A DNA stretch of 64,000 nt from Bacteroidota bacterium (lineage in GTDB: Bacteria > Bacteroidota > Ignavibacteria > Kryptoniales > JAKASW01): positions 62,001-126,000 of the forward strand of contig JAJYIT010000007.1 in the NCBI GenBank assembly GCA_021789975.1. Direction: 5' to 3'. The notes under the pieces are model-generated. The model saw only the letters and a list, made by a program, of their open reading frames with translations, was not told where the DNA came from and searched no databases. Positions 52,831-60,687 of this stretch are shown in pieces (the first letter of the stretch is position 1; every line of letters starts with the position of its first letter). Position numbers and translations under genes: made by a program.

Positions 52831-55809
52831 ATGAAATTTCTCGCGCAGTCGCTAACGCTCATTCTCTTATTGATGCAAGTTCAAGTCACCCTGGCGCAGG
52901 AGCAGGATTTGACAAAGTACGTCGATCCTTTCATAGGAACCGCTCAACACGGGCACGTCTTCCTTGGAGCTGAGATGCCTTTCGGGATGGTACAACTGGG
53001 TCCGGACGAGAGAACTTCCGGTTGGGACTGGTGCTCGGGCTACAACTATTCCTCGACCTCGATTATGGGCTTTAGCCACACACACCTCAGCGGAACAGGC
53101 GCCTCCGACTACGGTGACATCCTCCTGATGCCGACTGTTGGGAAAGTGCGTGTTGTACCCGGTACCCGTTCTAATCCCTTCGCTGGTTACCGATCGGCAT
53201 TTAGCCACTCCACAGAAAAAGCATCGCCTGGATTCTACAGTGTTTTGCTCCAACGATACAATGTACGCGTCAACCTTACGGCAACCGACCGATGCGGGAT
53301 GCACGAGTATGTTTTTCCGAGGTCTGACAGTTCCAACGTGATCATAGACCTTCAGCATGGCATCGGCAACTTCTGCACCGGCGGATGGGTAAGGATTATT
53401 GGTAACCGGTGGGTGGAAGGCATGAGACGCTCTCAAGGATGGGCCAGAGTCAGATACATTTATTTTGCGGCTGAGTTTTCAAAACCTTTCAGAAGTTTTG
53501 GAACTGCAGAAGGAGGCACGATAGATGCAGGGACAAGGCGAGCGAAAGGCGACAGCGTCAAAGCTTTCGTCACATTCTCAACCAAGAAAGGCGAGGCCAT
53601 TCTCGTTAGAGTTGGCCTTTCGGGAGTCAGTCTGAGTGGTGCCAGAAAGAATTTGGCGGCAGAGATGCCCGATTTCGATTTTAACAAGTACCGCGAACGA
53701 GCCAACGCAGCGTGGAACAGTGAACTGAATAAGATCCAGGTTGAGGGTGGCACACATGCCGAGAAAGTATCGTTCTATACCGCATTATACCATACAATGA
53801 TCGCTCCGAACATTTTTGAGGACGTCGACGGAAAATATTTTGGAATGGATCACAAGATTCATGTCGCCAGAGGTTTCAATAATTATTCGGTGTTTTCGGT
53901 GTGGGATATTTGGCGCGCGGACATGCCCCTGGTTTCGATAATCCATCCGAAGAGATACGAGGATTTTGTGAGATCCCTGCTCGAGGAATACCGGCAGGAC
54001 GGCATACTCCCTCTTTGGCCTCTCTGGGGAAACGAGACGTACGAAATGATCGGATATCCTACCGTGCCTATCCTGTTCGATGCATACATGAAAGGCTATC
54101 TGCCAAAAATGCCGCTGCCTGGCTTCACTCTGGATTCAGTTTTTGCTGCAATGAAACATAGTGCCGACCTTGATTGGCAGGGCTTGCGATATTACAAAGA
54201 TGAGGGTTTCATCCCGGTCGATAAGCAACCCCAGTCTGTCTCAAAATCATTGGAGTACTCGTTTGAAGACTGGTGTATTGCCCAGATGGCCAAGAGATTA
54301 GGAAAGAGGGACGATTACAGGAACTTCAACCAGCGATCTCTCTTTTACCAAAACGTGTTCGACAATTCTATTGGGTTCATGCGCGGTAAGATGTCGAACG
54401 GAGAATGGGCCACCCCCTTCGACCCGTTCGCCGTCGGTAACGAATTTACAGAAGCTAACGCATGGCAGTATACTTTTTTCGTACCGCAGGACGTCGGCGG
54501 CCTCATCGATTTATTCGGCGGCAAACAGAGATTCGCTGACAAGCTGGATTCGCTGTTCAACGCACCCAGCACTCTTACGGGTACTTTCGATCCGGATATA
54601 ACAGGCATGATCGGTCAGGACGCACAGGGTGACGAGCAAAGCAATCAGATCCCTTATCTATACGATTACGCGGGTGAACCTTGGAAGACACAATTCTATG
54701 TCAGGAAAATAATGACGGAGCTGTATCCCGACAGCGTGGATGGCCTTCCGGGTAATGATGATTGTGGACAAATATCTGCATGGTACGTTCTTAGTGCCAT
54801 GGGTTTTTACCAGGTAACGCCCGGACAAAACACTTTCGCAATCGGAAGTCCTGTATTCAGGAAAGTCACGATCAGACTCGGCAAGGGCCGCAAATTCGTG
54901 ATTGAGGGCGTCCGTGCGTCCGATTCGAACATCTATGTAGATCGCGCTGAGTTGAACGGCAAACCTTACGACCATGCCTATTTTACTTGGCGCGATCTGG
55001 AAAGCGGTGGAGCGCTCAAGTTTAGCATGTCAGAAACTCCGAATAGGCAATGGGGAATAGACAACCCTGGACTCTTCGCTATGGCACCTGACCATAATGT
55101 GGTCCCGATGGTTTCGTTCCAGTCCACCGGAGGTATCTTTTTTGACTCAGCAAAAGTAAACCTGTCGTGCCCGGATCCTAACGCGGCCATCCATTACACA
55201 GTTGACGGCAGTACGCCGAGAATAACATCTTCTGAATACCGCGACCGACCTATCGTGCTCCGGAAGGCGTGCACGTTGAAAGCAGCTGCATTTATCGGCA
55301 CAAGAGAGAGCATGACTACGGAGACGAATTTCGTCGAATCATCATATCCTCCCGCAAAATATCGCTACCCTTTCAGCGACAGGTACAGCGGCGGCGGCCC
55401 AATGGCACTGACAGACGGGCTACTTGGAACTACAAATTACCAGGATGGGAGATGGCAAGGGTTCCATGGCAAGGACCTCGATGTAACCATCGACCTTGAG
55501 AAGGAGACCAGGCTTCATGAAATCACGACGGGTTGTTTGCAGGACACACCCGCCTGGATATTTCTTCCGAAATCTGTCACTTATTATGTGTCGCAAAACG
55601 GGAAAGACTTCAGACGGGCGGCAGAAGTTGAGAACGGCGTCAACTCACAAAGAGTAAGTATCCTCGTGAAGGGATTCACGGCACATTTCAATAATATTGA
55701 AGCAAGATACATCCGTGTAGTTGCTAAAAACATAGGGGTCTGTCCGCCATGGCATCCGGGCGCGGGAAACAAGGCTTGGCTGTTCGTAGACGAGGTCACT
55801 ATAAGGTAG
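52831..55809 (+). CDS. GH92 exo-alpha-mannosidase with chitobiase-C-like and F5/8-like domains
   Basis: 992 residues. A signal peptide ends at LAQEQ. The GH92 domain (about 25-745) shows VDPFIGTAQHGHVFLGAEMP, FSHTHLSGTGASDYGD, GYPTVPILFDAYMKGYL and GNDDCGQISAWYVLSAMGFY, the last carrying family catalytic residues. A beta-sandwich with VDGSTPRITSSEYRDRPI matches the C-terminal domain of hexosaminidases, and a galactose-binding-like domain (VTIDLEKETRLHEITTG, YIRVVAKNIG) closes the protein. GH92 enzymes are calcium-dependent exo-acting alpha-mannosidases, acting on N-glycan or yeast mannan type chains. It heads a plus-strand group and may share the ROK operator region. Confidence 0.9.
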   Translation: MKFLAQSLTLILLLMQVQVTLAQEQDLTKYVDPFIGTAQHGHVFLGAEMPFGMVQLGPDERTSGWDWCSGYNYSSTSIMGFSHTHLSGTGASDYGDILLMPTVGKVRVVPGTRSNPFAGYRSAFSHSTEKASPGFYSVLLQRYNVRVNLTATDRCGMHEYVFPRSDSSNVIIDLQHGIGNFCTGGWVRIIGNRWVEGMRRSQGWARVRYIYFAAEFSKPFRSFGTAEGGTIDAGTRRAKGDSVKAFVTFSTKKGEAILVRVGLSGVSLSGARKNLAAEMPDFDFNKYRERANAAWNSELNKIQVEGGTHAEKVSFYTALYHTMIAPNIFEDVDGKYFGMDHKIHVARGFNNYSVFSVWDIWRADMPLVSIIHPKRYEDFVRSLLEEYRQDGILPLWPLWGNETYEMIGYPTVPILFDAYMKGYLPKMPLPGFTLDSVFAAMKHSADLDWQGLRYYKDEGFIPVDKQPQSVSKSLEYSFEDWCIAQMAKRLGKRDDYRNFNQRSLFYQNVFDNSIGFMRGKMSNGEWATPFDPFAVGNEFTEANAWQYTFFVPQDVGGLIDLFGGKQRFADKLDSLFNAPSTLTGTFDPDITGMIGQDAQGDEQSNQIPYLYDYAGEPWKTQFYVRKIMTELYPDSVDGLPGNDDCGQISAWYVLSAMGFYQVTPGQNTFAIGSPVFRKVTIRLGKGRKFVIEGVRASDSNIYVDRAELNGKPYDHAYFTWRDLESGGALKFSMSETPNRQWGIDNPGLFAMAPDHNVVPMVSFQSTGGIFFDSAKVNLSCPDPNAAIHYTVDGSTPRITSSEYRDRPIVLRKACTLKAAAFIGTRESMTTETNFVESSYPPAKYRYPFSDRYSGGGPMALTDGLLGTTNYQDGRWQGFHGKDLDVTIDLEKETRLHEITTGCLQDTPAWIFLPKSVTYYVSQNGKDFRRAAEVENGVNSQRVSILVKGFTAHFNNIEARYIRVVAKNIGVCPPWHPGAGNKAWLFVDEVTIR

Positions 55810-55896
55810 CACACCCCGCTCGATTAAGCTTACGATTGTGATTGGAGGAAATACCTCCGAGCCGAAGCAGACGAACAAGTAAAGGAGCAAGTACAC

Positions 55897-58470
55897 ATGA
55901 AATTCAACCTCACCGTGACGGGGGCAATTGCTGCCCTTGTTATGCTGGCATCTTGCGGAACCCTGTTTGCTCAGGGAACGATGCCGGAGACTTTGAATCA
56001 CGGGATATTCCTTCACACGTTCTCCAGCGAGACGGGACCAGCTGATCCTGTTATCGAAAGAATTATAGATGGCAAAACGATTCATGCGTCGCCCGGGAAA
56101 GCTGTCCGGTTTGAAAATGGAAAAGTGGAAGATTGGACTACCCACGCTGCCGATTCCACCGGCTGGTTCCGCGGGGACTACATCCAGAGCGGATATGGGC
56201 TCTTCAATGTGAAATCGGACAAGGATCAAGCCTGTCTTCTCGAATCCAGAGGGAATGACCTCGTTTACGTTAACGGTGTCCCCCGGCAAGGAAATAAGTA
56301 CGCCTACAAGGACAGGTACCCCAGGTGGGAGCCGAATTTTAATTACCCTATGATTCCAATCGATCTTCGAAAAGGGAACAACCAGATTCTTTTTGTTTGC
56401 AGCAGGGGTATGCTGGAAGTGACGCTGCAAAAAAATTTTCGCGGCGAAATGTTAAACGTAAAACATCCGACACTCCCGAACTTCCTTGTCGGCATACCGG
56501 TGAACTATTATGCAGCCGTAACTGTCATCAACGCTACAAAGAGACCTTTGAGAGGTGCATATCTCAGGGCCTACAACGACAGCGGTTTCGATGCCGAGTC
56601 AAAAGTCCCGTTAATACAGAAAATGAGCTTGCGGAAAGTCGGGTTCAAACTTATCGGGCCTGCGCCTTCCGGCATTGGTGTAACGACGGTTGATCTCGAA
56701 TTGATGGAGGGACCTGGACCACACGCAAAGGTATTGGCAAGTGCCGAAATTCACGTAACAACAGTCCAGCCAACAGCCACTCACAATGTCACCTTCATCA
56801 GCTCCATCGATTCCAGTGTGCAGTACTACGCGATCGTACCGCCGAGAGGTCCCGACAACGGCAAGCCAAAAGCGCTCTTCTTCTCCCTCCACGGTGCAGA
56901 CGTGATAGCAACGAACCAGGCCAACTCATATTATCCCAAAAAGTGGGGATACATCGTTTGTCCCACTAACGGCGGTCCATACGGCTATGATTGGGAGGAC
57001 TGGGGACGACTGGATGCACTTCAGGTTCTTCACATCGCCAGAACAACACTAAACATTAATCCAAGCCGGGTGTATTTGACGGGTCACTCGATGGGCGGTC
57101 ACGGTACATGGATCATCGGGGCACAGTACCCGGACCAATTCGGAGCAATCGGGCCTAGCGCAGGCTGGATCACGTGGTGGAGCTATGTATTCAAGAATTC
57201 CACTCCCGAAACCCCAATGGGCAAGATGCTGAGACGTGCAACAAATGAAGTTAACACATATTCACTTGACCACAACTTCAAACAGTTGGGCGTATATATT
57301 CTACAGGGAAGCAAGGACGACAACGTGCCGGTCACCGAGTCCATTGATATGTCCGACTCACTGAGAACTTTCGATCACGATTTCATATTTCACGAAGAGA
57401 TGGGGATGGGACACTGGTGGTCCCTGAACGACGAAGCCGGGGCTGATTGCGTCGATTGGCCGCCGATGTACGATTTCTTTGCACGACACGCAAGGCCGGG
57501 AGAGCAGCGAATAAAGATAATTAACTTCACAACATGCAATCCTGGTGTGTCGGCCCGGGATTACTGGCTCACGATCTATTCACAAGAAAAACAACTTGAG
57601 CCCAGCCAGGCGAAAATCAAATTCATCCCTTCAAGGAATCGCTTTGTCGGTACTACTAAAAACGTAGAGTTGATGTCGTTCAATCTTAACATAACCGAGA
57701 AGGCCGAGCCCATCACCGTAGATATCGACAGCACTAACTTGAGTAAACTCCTTCCGCCTCAAGGTGCAAAGCACATCTGGCTTGAAATGAAGTTCGGCAA
57801 ATGGCAAATGATAACCAGGCCGCCGGCGGGAGACAAAGGTCCGGTGAGATATGGTACATTCAAAGACGCCTTTCGACATGGCATGGTTTTCGTTTACGGC
57901 ACCCACGGAAGCAAGGAAGAAAACGAGTGGGCATTTGACAGAGCGCGCTTCGATGCAGAGTACTTCTGGTACCAGGGCGGTGGGTCTATCGAAATCCTTT
58001 CTGATAAAGAGTTTGAGCCGGCGAAATACCCCGGCAGGAACGTTATCCTGTACGGCAATGAGCGGACAAACTCGGCATGGAACGAAGTACTGGGGAAATC
58101 TCCTGTTGAGGTCACCCAAGACAGATTGACGTTCGGAGATAAAGTAATCAAAGGCGGAAACTATGCATGTTTCATGGTGAGACCGAGAAAAGGAAGCAGC
58201 ACTGCCAGCGTGGGCATCGTGGCCGGCACCGGCATAAAGGGGATGAGACTTACCTATATTGTTCCTTACTTGCAGCCCTGGTTTTCTCTTCCCGATGTAA
58301 CTATAATGAACACCTCGATGTTCTCTAACAGCTCCGGGGACAAGGAGAGAGGCGGATTCTTCGGGCAAAAGAATGGAGGGCAGATCGGCTTCGGAAAGAG
58401 AGGGGTAAAAATCGCAGGTTTCTTCGGACTTAACTGGTCCATTAAGAACGGAGAGTTTGTTGAACGATGA
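55897..58470 (+). CDS. Secreted alpha/beta-hydrolase (prolyl-oligopeptidase/esterase-like)
   Basis: 857 residues. The N-terminus has a lipoprotein-like cleavage site (LASC, Cys20), with an alternative signal-peptidase site after FAQ. Residues 30-290 form an unfamiliar beta-rich region. Then an alpha/beta-hydrolase: KALFFSLHGADV (oxyanion strand), GHSMGGHGTW (nucleophile Ser398), IGPSAGWITWW, and HEEMGMGHWW with the catalytic His. The last 300 residues are unassigned. It is likely a carbohydrate or feruloyl-type esterase or peptidase working with the GH92 enzyme outside the cell. The start is ATG 55897. Confidence 0.75.
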   Translation: MKFNLTVTGAIAALVMLASCGTLFAQGTMPETLNHGIFLHTFSSETGPADPVIERIIDGKTIHASPGKAVRFENGKVEDWTTHAADSTGWFRGDYIQSGYGLFNVKSDKDQACLLESRGNDLVYVNGVPRQGNKYAYKDRYPRWEPNFNYPMIPIDLRKGNNQILFVCSRGMLEVTLQKNFRGEMLNVKHPTLPNFLVGIPVNYYAAVTVINATKRPLRGAYLRAYNDSGFDAESKVPLIQKMSLRKVGFKLIGPAPSGIGVTTVDLELMEGPGPHAKVLASAEIHVTTVQPTATHNVTFISSIDSSVQYYAIVPPRGPDNGKPKALFFSLHGADVIATNQANSYYPKKWGYIVCPTNGGPYGYDWEDWGRLDALQVLHIARTTLNINPSRVYLTGHSMGGHGTWIIGAQYPDQFGAIGPSAGWITWWSYVFKNSTPETPMGKMLRRATNEVNTYSLDHNFKQLGVYILQGSKDDNVPVTESIDMSDSLRTFDHDFIFHEEMGMGHWWSLNDEAGADCVDWPPMYDFFARHARPGEQRIKIINFTTCNPGVSARDYWLTIYSQEKQLEPSQAKIKFIPSRNRFVGTTKNVELMSFNLNITEKAEPITVDIDSTNLSKLLPPQGAKHIWLEMKFGKWQMITRPPAGDKGPVRYGTFKDAFRHGMVFVYGTHGSKEENEWAFDRARFDAEYFWYQGGGSIEILSDKEFEPAKYPGRNVILYGNERTNSAWNEVLGKSPVEVTQDRLTFGDKVIKGGNYACFMVRPRKGSSTASVGIVAGTGIKGMRLTYIVPYLQPWFSLPDVTIMNTSMFSNSSGDKERGGFFGQKNGGQIGFGKRGVKIAGFFGLNWSIKNGEFVER

Positions 58471-58484
58471 CATTGGAGAAAAAA

Positions 58485-59621
58485 ATGAAATACTCAGCAG
58501 TGATCTTACTAATCCTGTTTTCCACCATATACGCCCAAGTCCCTTCTGGACAAACAAGTTTCCCTGTTCCGAAGATTCCTTTCTCACCGAAACACTATGT
58601 CTGTTATCGAGCATCCGGGCCTGTAATGATGGACGACAACTTGAATGAAGGTTCCTGGAAATACGCGGCATGGACGGATTATTTTGTCGACATCCAGGGC
58701 GATCTGAAGCCGAACCCGCGGTACAAAACCAGAGTCAAAATGCTCTGGGACAATAAATATCTGTACGTTGGAGCAGAGTTGCAGGAGCCCCACCTGTGGG
58801 CCACACTGAGACAGAGGGACACGGTTATTTTCGACAACAACGACTTCGAAGTTTTCATCGATCCCAACGGATCGACACAACCCTACTATGAGACAGAGAT
58901 AAACGCACTTGGCACCGTGTGGGATCTCTTGCTGAGAGAACCATATCGTGACGGCGACAAAGTTGCGGTCAACGCGTGGGACATAACCGGATTGAAAGTC
59001 GCAGTCAAGCTTCACGGTAAGCTGGACGATCCTGCCGAAACGGACACCGGCTGGACGGTTGAGGTAGCGTTTCCATGGAGCGTCCTCGGTCAGTGTGCGT
59101 TCAAAGGTGCGCCTCCGAAGCCAGGGTCGCAGTGGAGAATCAACTTCTCCCGTGTCGAGTGGCATCTGATCGTGAAGGATGGTGCCTATCGGAGAGAGCG
59201 CGACAGATCTACGGGACAACTTCTTCCTGAAGATAACTGGGTGTGGTCGCCGCAGGGCATCATCGATATGCATTACCCTGAGATGTGGGGATTCCTACAG
59301 TTCTCCGGAAAGATTGCAGGACAAGGACACGACGCGTTCAAATGGAATCCCGTCGAAAATGCAAAATGGGCACTTCGAGAGATTTACTACGGGGAAAGAA
59401 ACTATTACACTAAACACCATTCATTCACGCGTTCGATTGGGAAACTAGATCTACAAATGCTCGGACTTAATCTTCAAAAGGTTGACGGCTATTCATGGCC
59501 GCCTGAGATTTTTATTACTCCAGACATGTTCGAGGCAACGATCAGCGCCAATGCCGGGAACCAGATAGTTCACATAAGACAAGACGGCATGACCTGGATT
59601 ACGAATTCAAACGGTCGCTGA
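58485..59621 (+). CDS. Secreted CBM9-like carbohydrate-binding protein
   Basis: 378 residues from ATG 58485, which has GGAGAAAAAA directly before it (ATG 58467, overlapping the upstream stop, is less likely). A signal peptide ends at TIYAQV. The pattern GPVMMDDNLNEGSWKYAAWT then MLWDNKYLYVGAELQEP and NDFEVFIDPNGSTQPYYETE is the family 9 carbohydrate-binding fold, as in many xylanase and sugar-binding proteins of these bacteria. The remainder carries WTVEVAFPWSVLG and WRINFSRVEWH, also typical. No catalytic domain is recognised. It is a likely glycan-binding partner of the GH92 and esterase proteins. Confidence 0.82.
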   Translation: MKYSAVILLILFSTIYAQVPSGQTSFPVPKIPFSPKHYVCYRASGPVMMDDNLNEGSWKYAAWTDYFVDIQGDLKPNPRYKTRVKMLWDNKYLYVGAELQEPHLWATLRQRDTVIFDNNDFEVFIDPNGSTQPYYETEINALGTVWDLLLREPYRDGDKVAVNAWDITGLKVAVKLHGKLDDPAETDTGWTVEVAFPWSVLGQCAFKGAPPKPGSQWRINFSRVEWHLIVKDGAYRRERDRSTGQLLPEDNWVWSPQGIIDMHYPEMWGFLQFSGKIAGQGHDAFKWNPVENAKWALREIYYGERNYYTKHHSFTRSIGKLDLQMLGLNLQKVDGYSWPPEIFITPDMFEATISANAGNQIVHIRQDGMTWITNSNGR

Positions 59622-59810
59622 TTTCGCCTTACCAACCTTTTGGGTGGTGCAAGTCATTCTGAGAAGAAGGTAAAACGGTACCGAACTGAATTGAAGCATC
59701 ACTGATTCGGTTGAAATCGAATTCTTTGCCGTTAGAATCCGAGGACCTCGGTTTCGTCCCGACTTTTTTGTGATAAATGGTGAAACCTATCATCCTAAGG
59801 AGTTAAGGAA

Positions 59811-60476
59811 TTGAAGCCAATATTAAATTCGCTAAGAAAAGACATCGTCATATGTTCCAGAAAATTGTATGATAAAGGATACGTAGCGGCTAACGACGGC
59901 AACATCAGCGCCCGGATCGACGATAGCCGTGTCCTGATAACTCCGACTCGCATGAGCAAGGGCTCGGTGACTCCTGAAGATTTGATTATCATCGACATGT
60001 CCGGGAAATTGCTGAGCGGGAAGCGGCAGCCATCTTCTGAATCAGACTTTCACCTTAAGATCTACAGAGACAGGCCGGATGTGAACGGAGTGTGCCACGC
60101 ACATCCTCCATATGCCACGGGCTTTGCAGTTGCGGGAATACCAATGGATAAGATGTTACTCCCGGAGGTCATCATCAGGCTGGGTATCGTTCCGATAGTC
60201 GGATATGGATTGCCTGGGCATCCCGATTTATACGATCAGATTCATAAGAAGCTAAAGGGTCACGATGCATTTCTCCTGGCAAATCATGGCGCATTGACAG
60301 TCGGAGTCAGCGTCACTGACTCGTACGAAAAAATGGAGACGTTGGAGCTGGCTGCAAAGATACAATTCAACGCCCAGATGCTCGGGAACGTAAATGTTCT
60401 CATGAAAGATCAGGTAGACCAGCTCGTCCACCTCCGCGATAAATTCGGAGCACGCAAAGACCTAAGCATGGGATGA
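59811..60476 (+). CDS. Class II aldolase (L-fuculose/ribulose-phosphate aldolase family)
   Basis: 221 residues from TTG 59811 (AAGGAG upstream). The blocks NDGNISARIDDSRVLITPT, VCHAHPPYATGFAVAG (zinc-binding His pair) and FLLANHGALTVGVSV (third His region) are those of the FucA/AraD family. It should cleave a ketose-1-phosphate to dihydroxyacetone phosphate and an aldehyde, or epimerise ribulose-5-phosphate. It follows the secreted glycan-degrading group by 189 bases, so the substrate may derive from fucose, rhamnose or another deoxysugar. The exact reaction is not decidable from the sequence. Confidence 0.85.
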   Translation: MKPILNSLRKDIVICSRKLYDKGYVAANDGNISARIDDSRVLITPTRMSKGSVTPEDLIIIDMSGKLLSGKRQPSSESDFHLKIYRDRPDVNGVCHAHPPYATGFAVAGIPMDKMLLPEVIIRLGIVPIVGYGLPGHPDLYDQIHKKLKGHDAFLLANHGALTVGVSVTDSYEKMETLELAAKIQFNAQMLGNVNVLMKDQVDQLVHLRDKFGARKDLSMG

Positions 60477-60578
60477 AATGTCTGATTCCGCTCGAAACCG
60501 ATCTCATGCCGGATTTGAAAAAATTCGACCGAAGAGTCTCGTCATGTGAGTATACTGCCCAGGTGCTAACCTGCCGGT

Positions 60579-60615
60579 AGGCGGGGTAGCCAAGCGGTAG
60601 ACTGGGACGCGATGT
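60579..60615 (+). other. tRNA-like 5' fragment (not an intact tRNA)
   Basis: GGCGGGGTAGCCAAGCGGTA looks like the acceptor strand, positions 8-9 and the start of the D-arm of a tRNA. The rest, an anticodon arm and T-arm (no TTCGA-type loop within 60 bases), is missing. It may be a relic of a tRNA gene used as an integration site, or chance. It lies in the gap between the aldolase and GH3 genes. Confidence 0.35.
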
Positions 60616-60687
60616 TGGTAATTATCATAGTTATCGACGTCGCTTTTTTGCGGATCACCGGTGAGTTTCTTTCAGTAGGTGTTTCAA

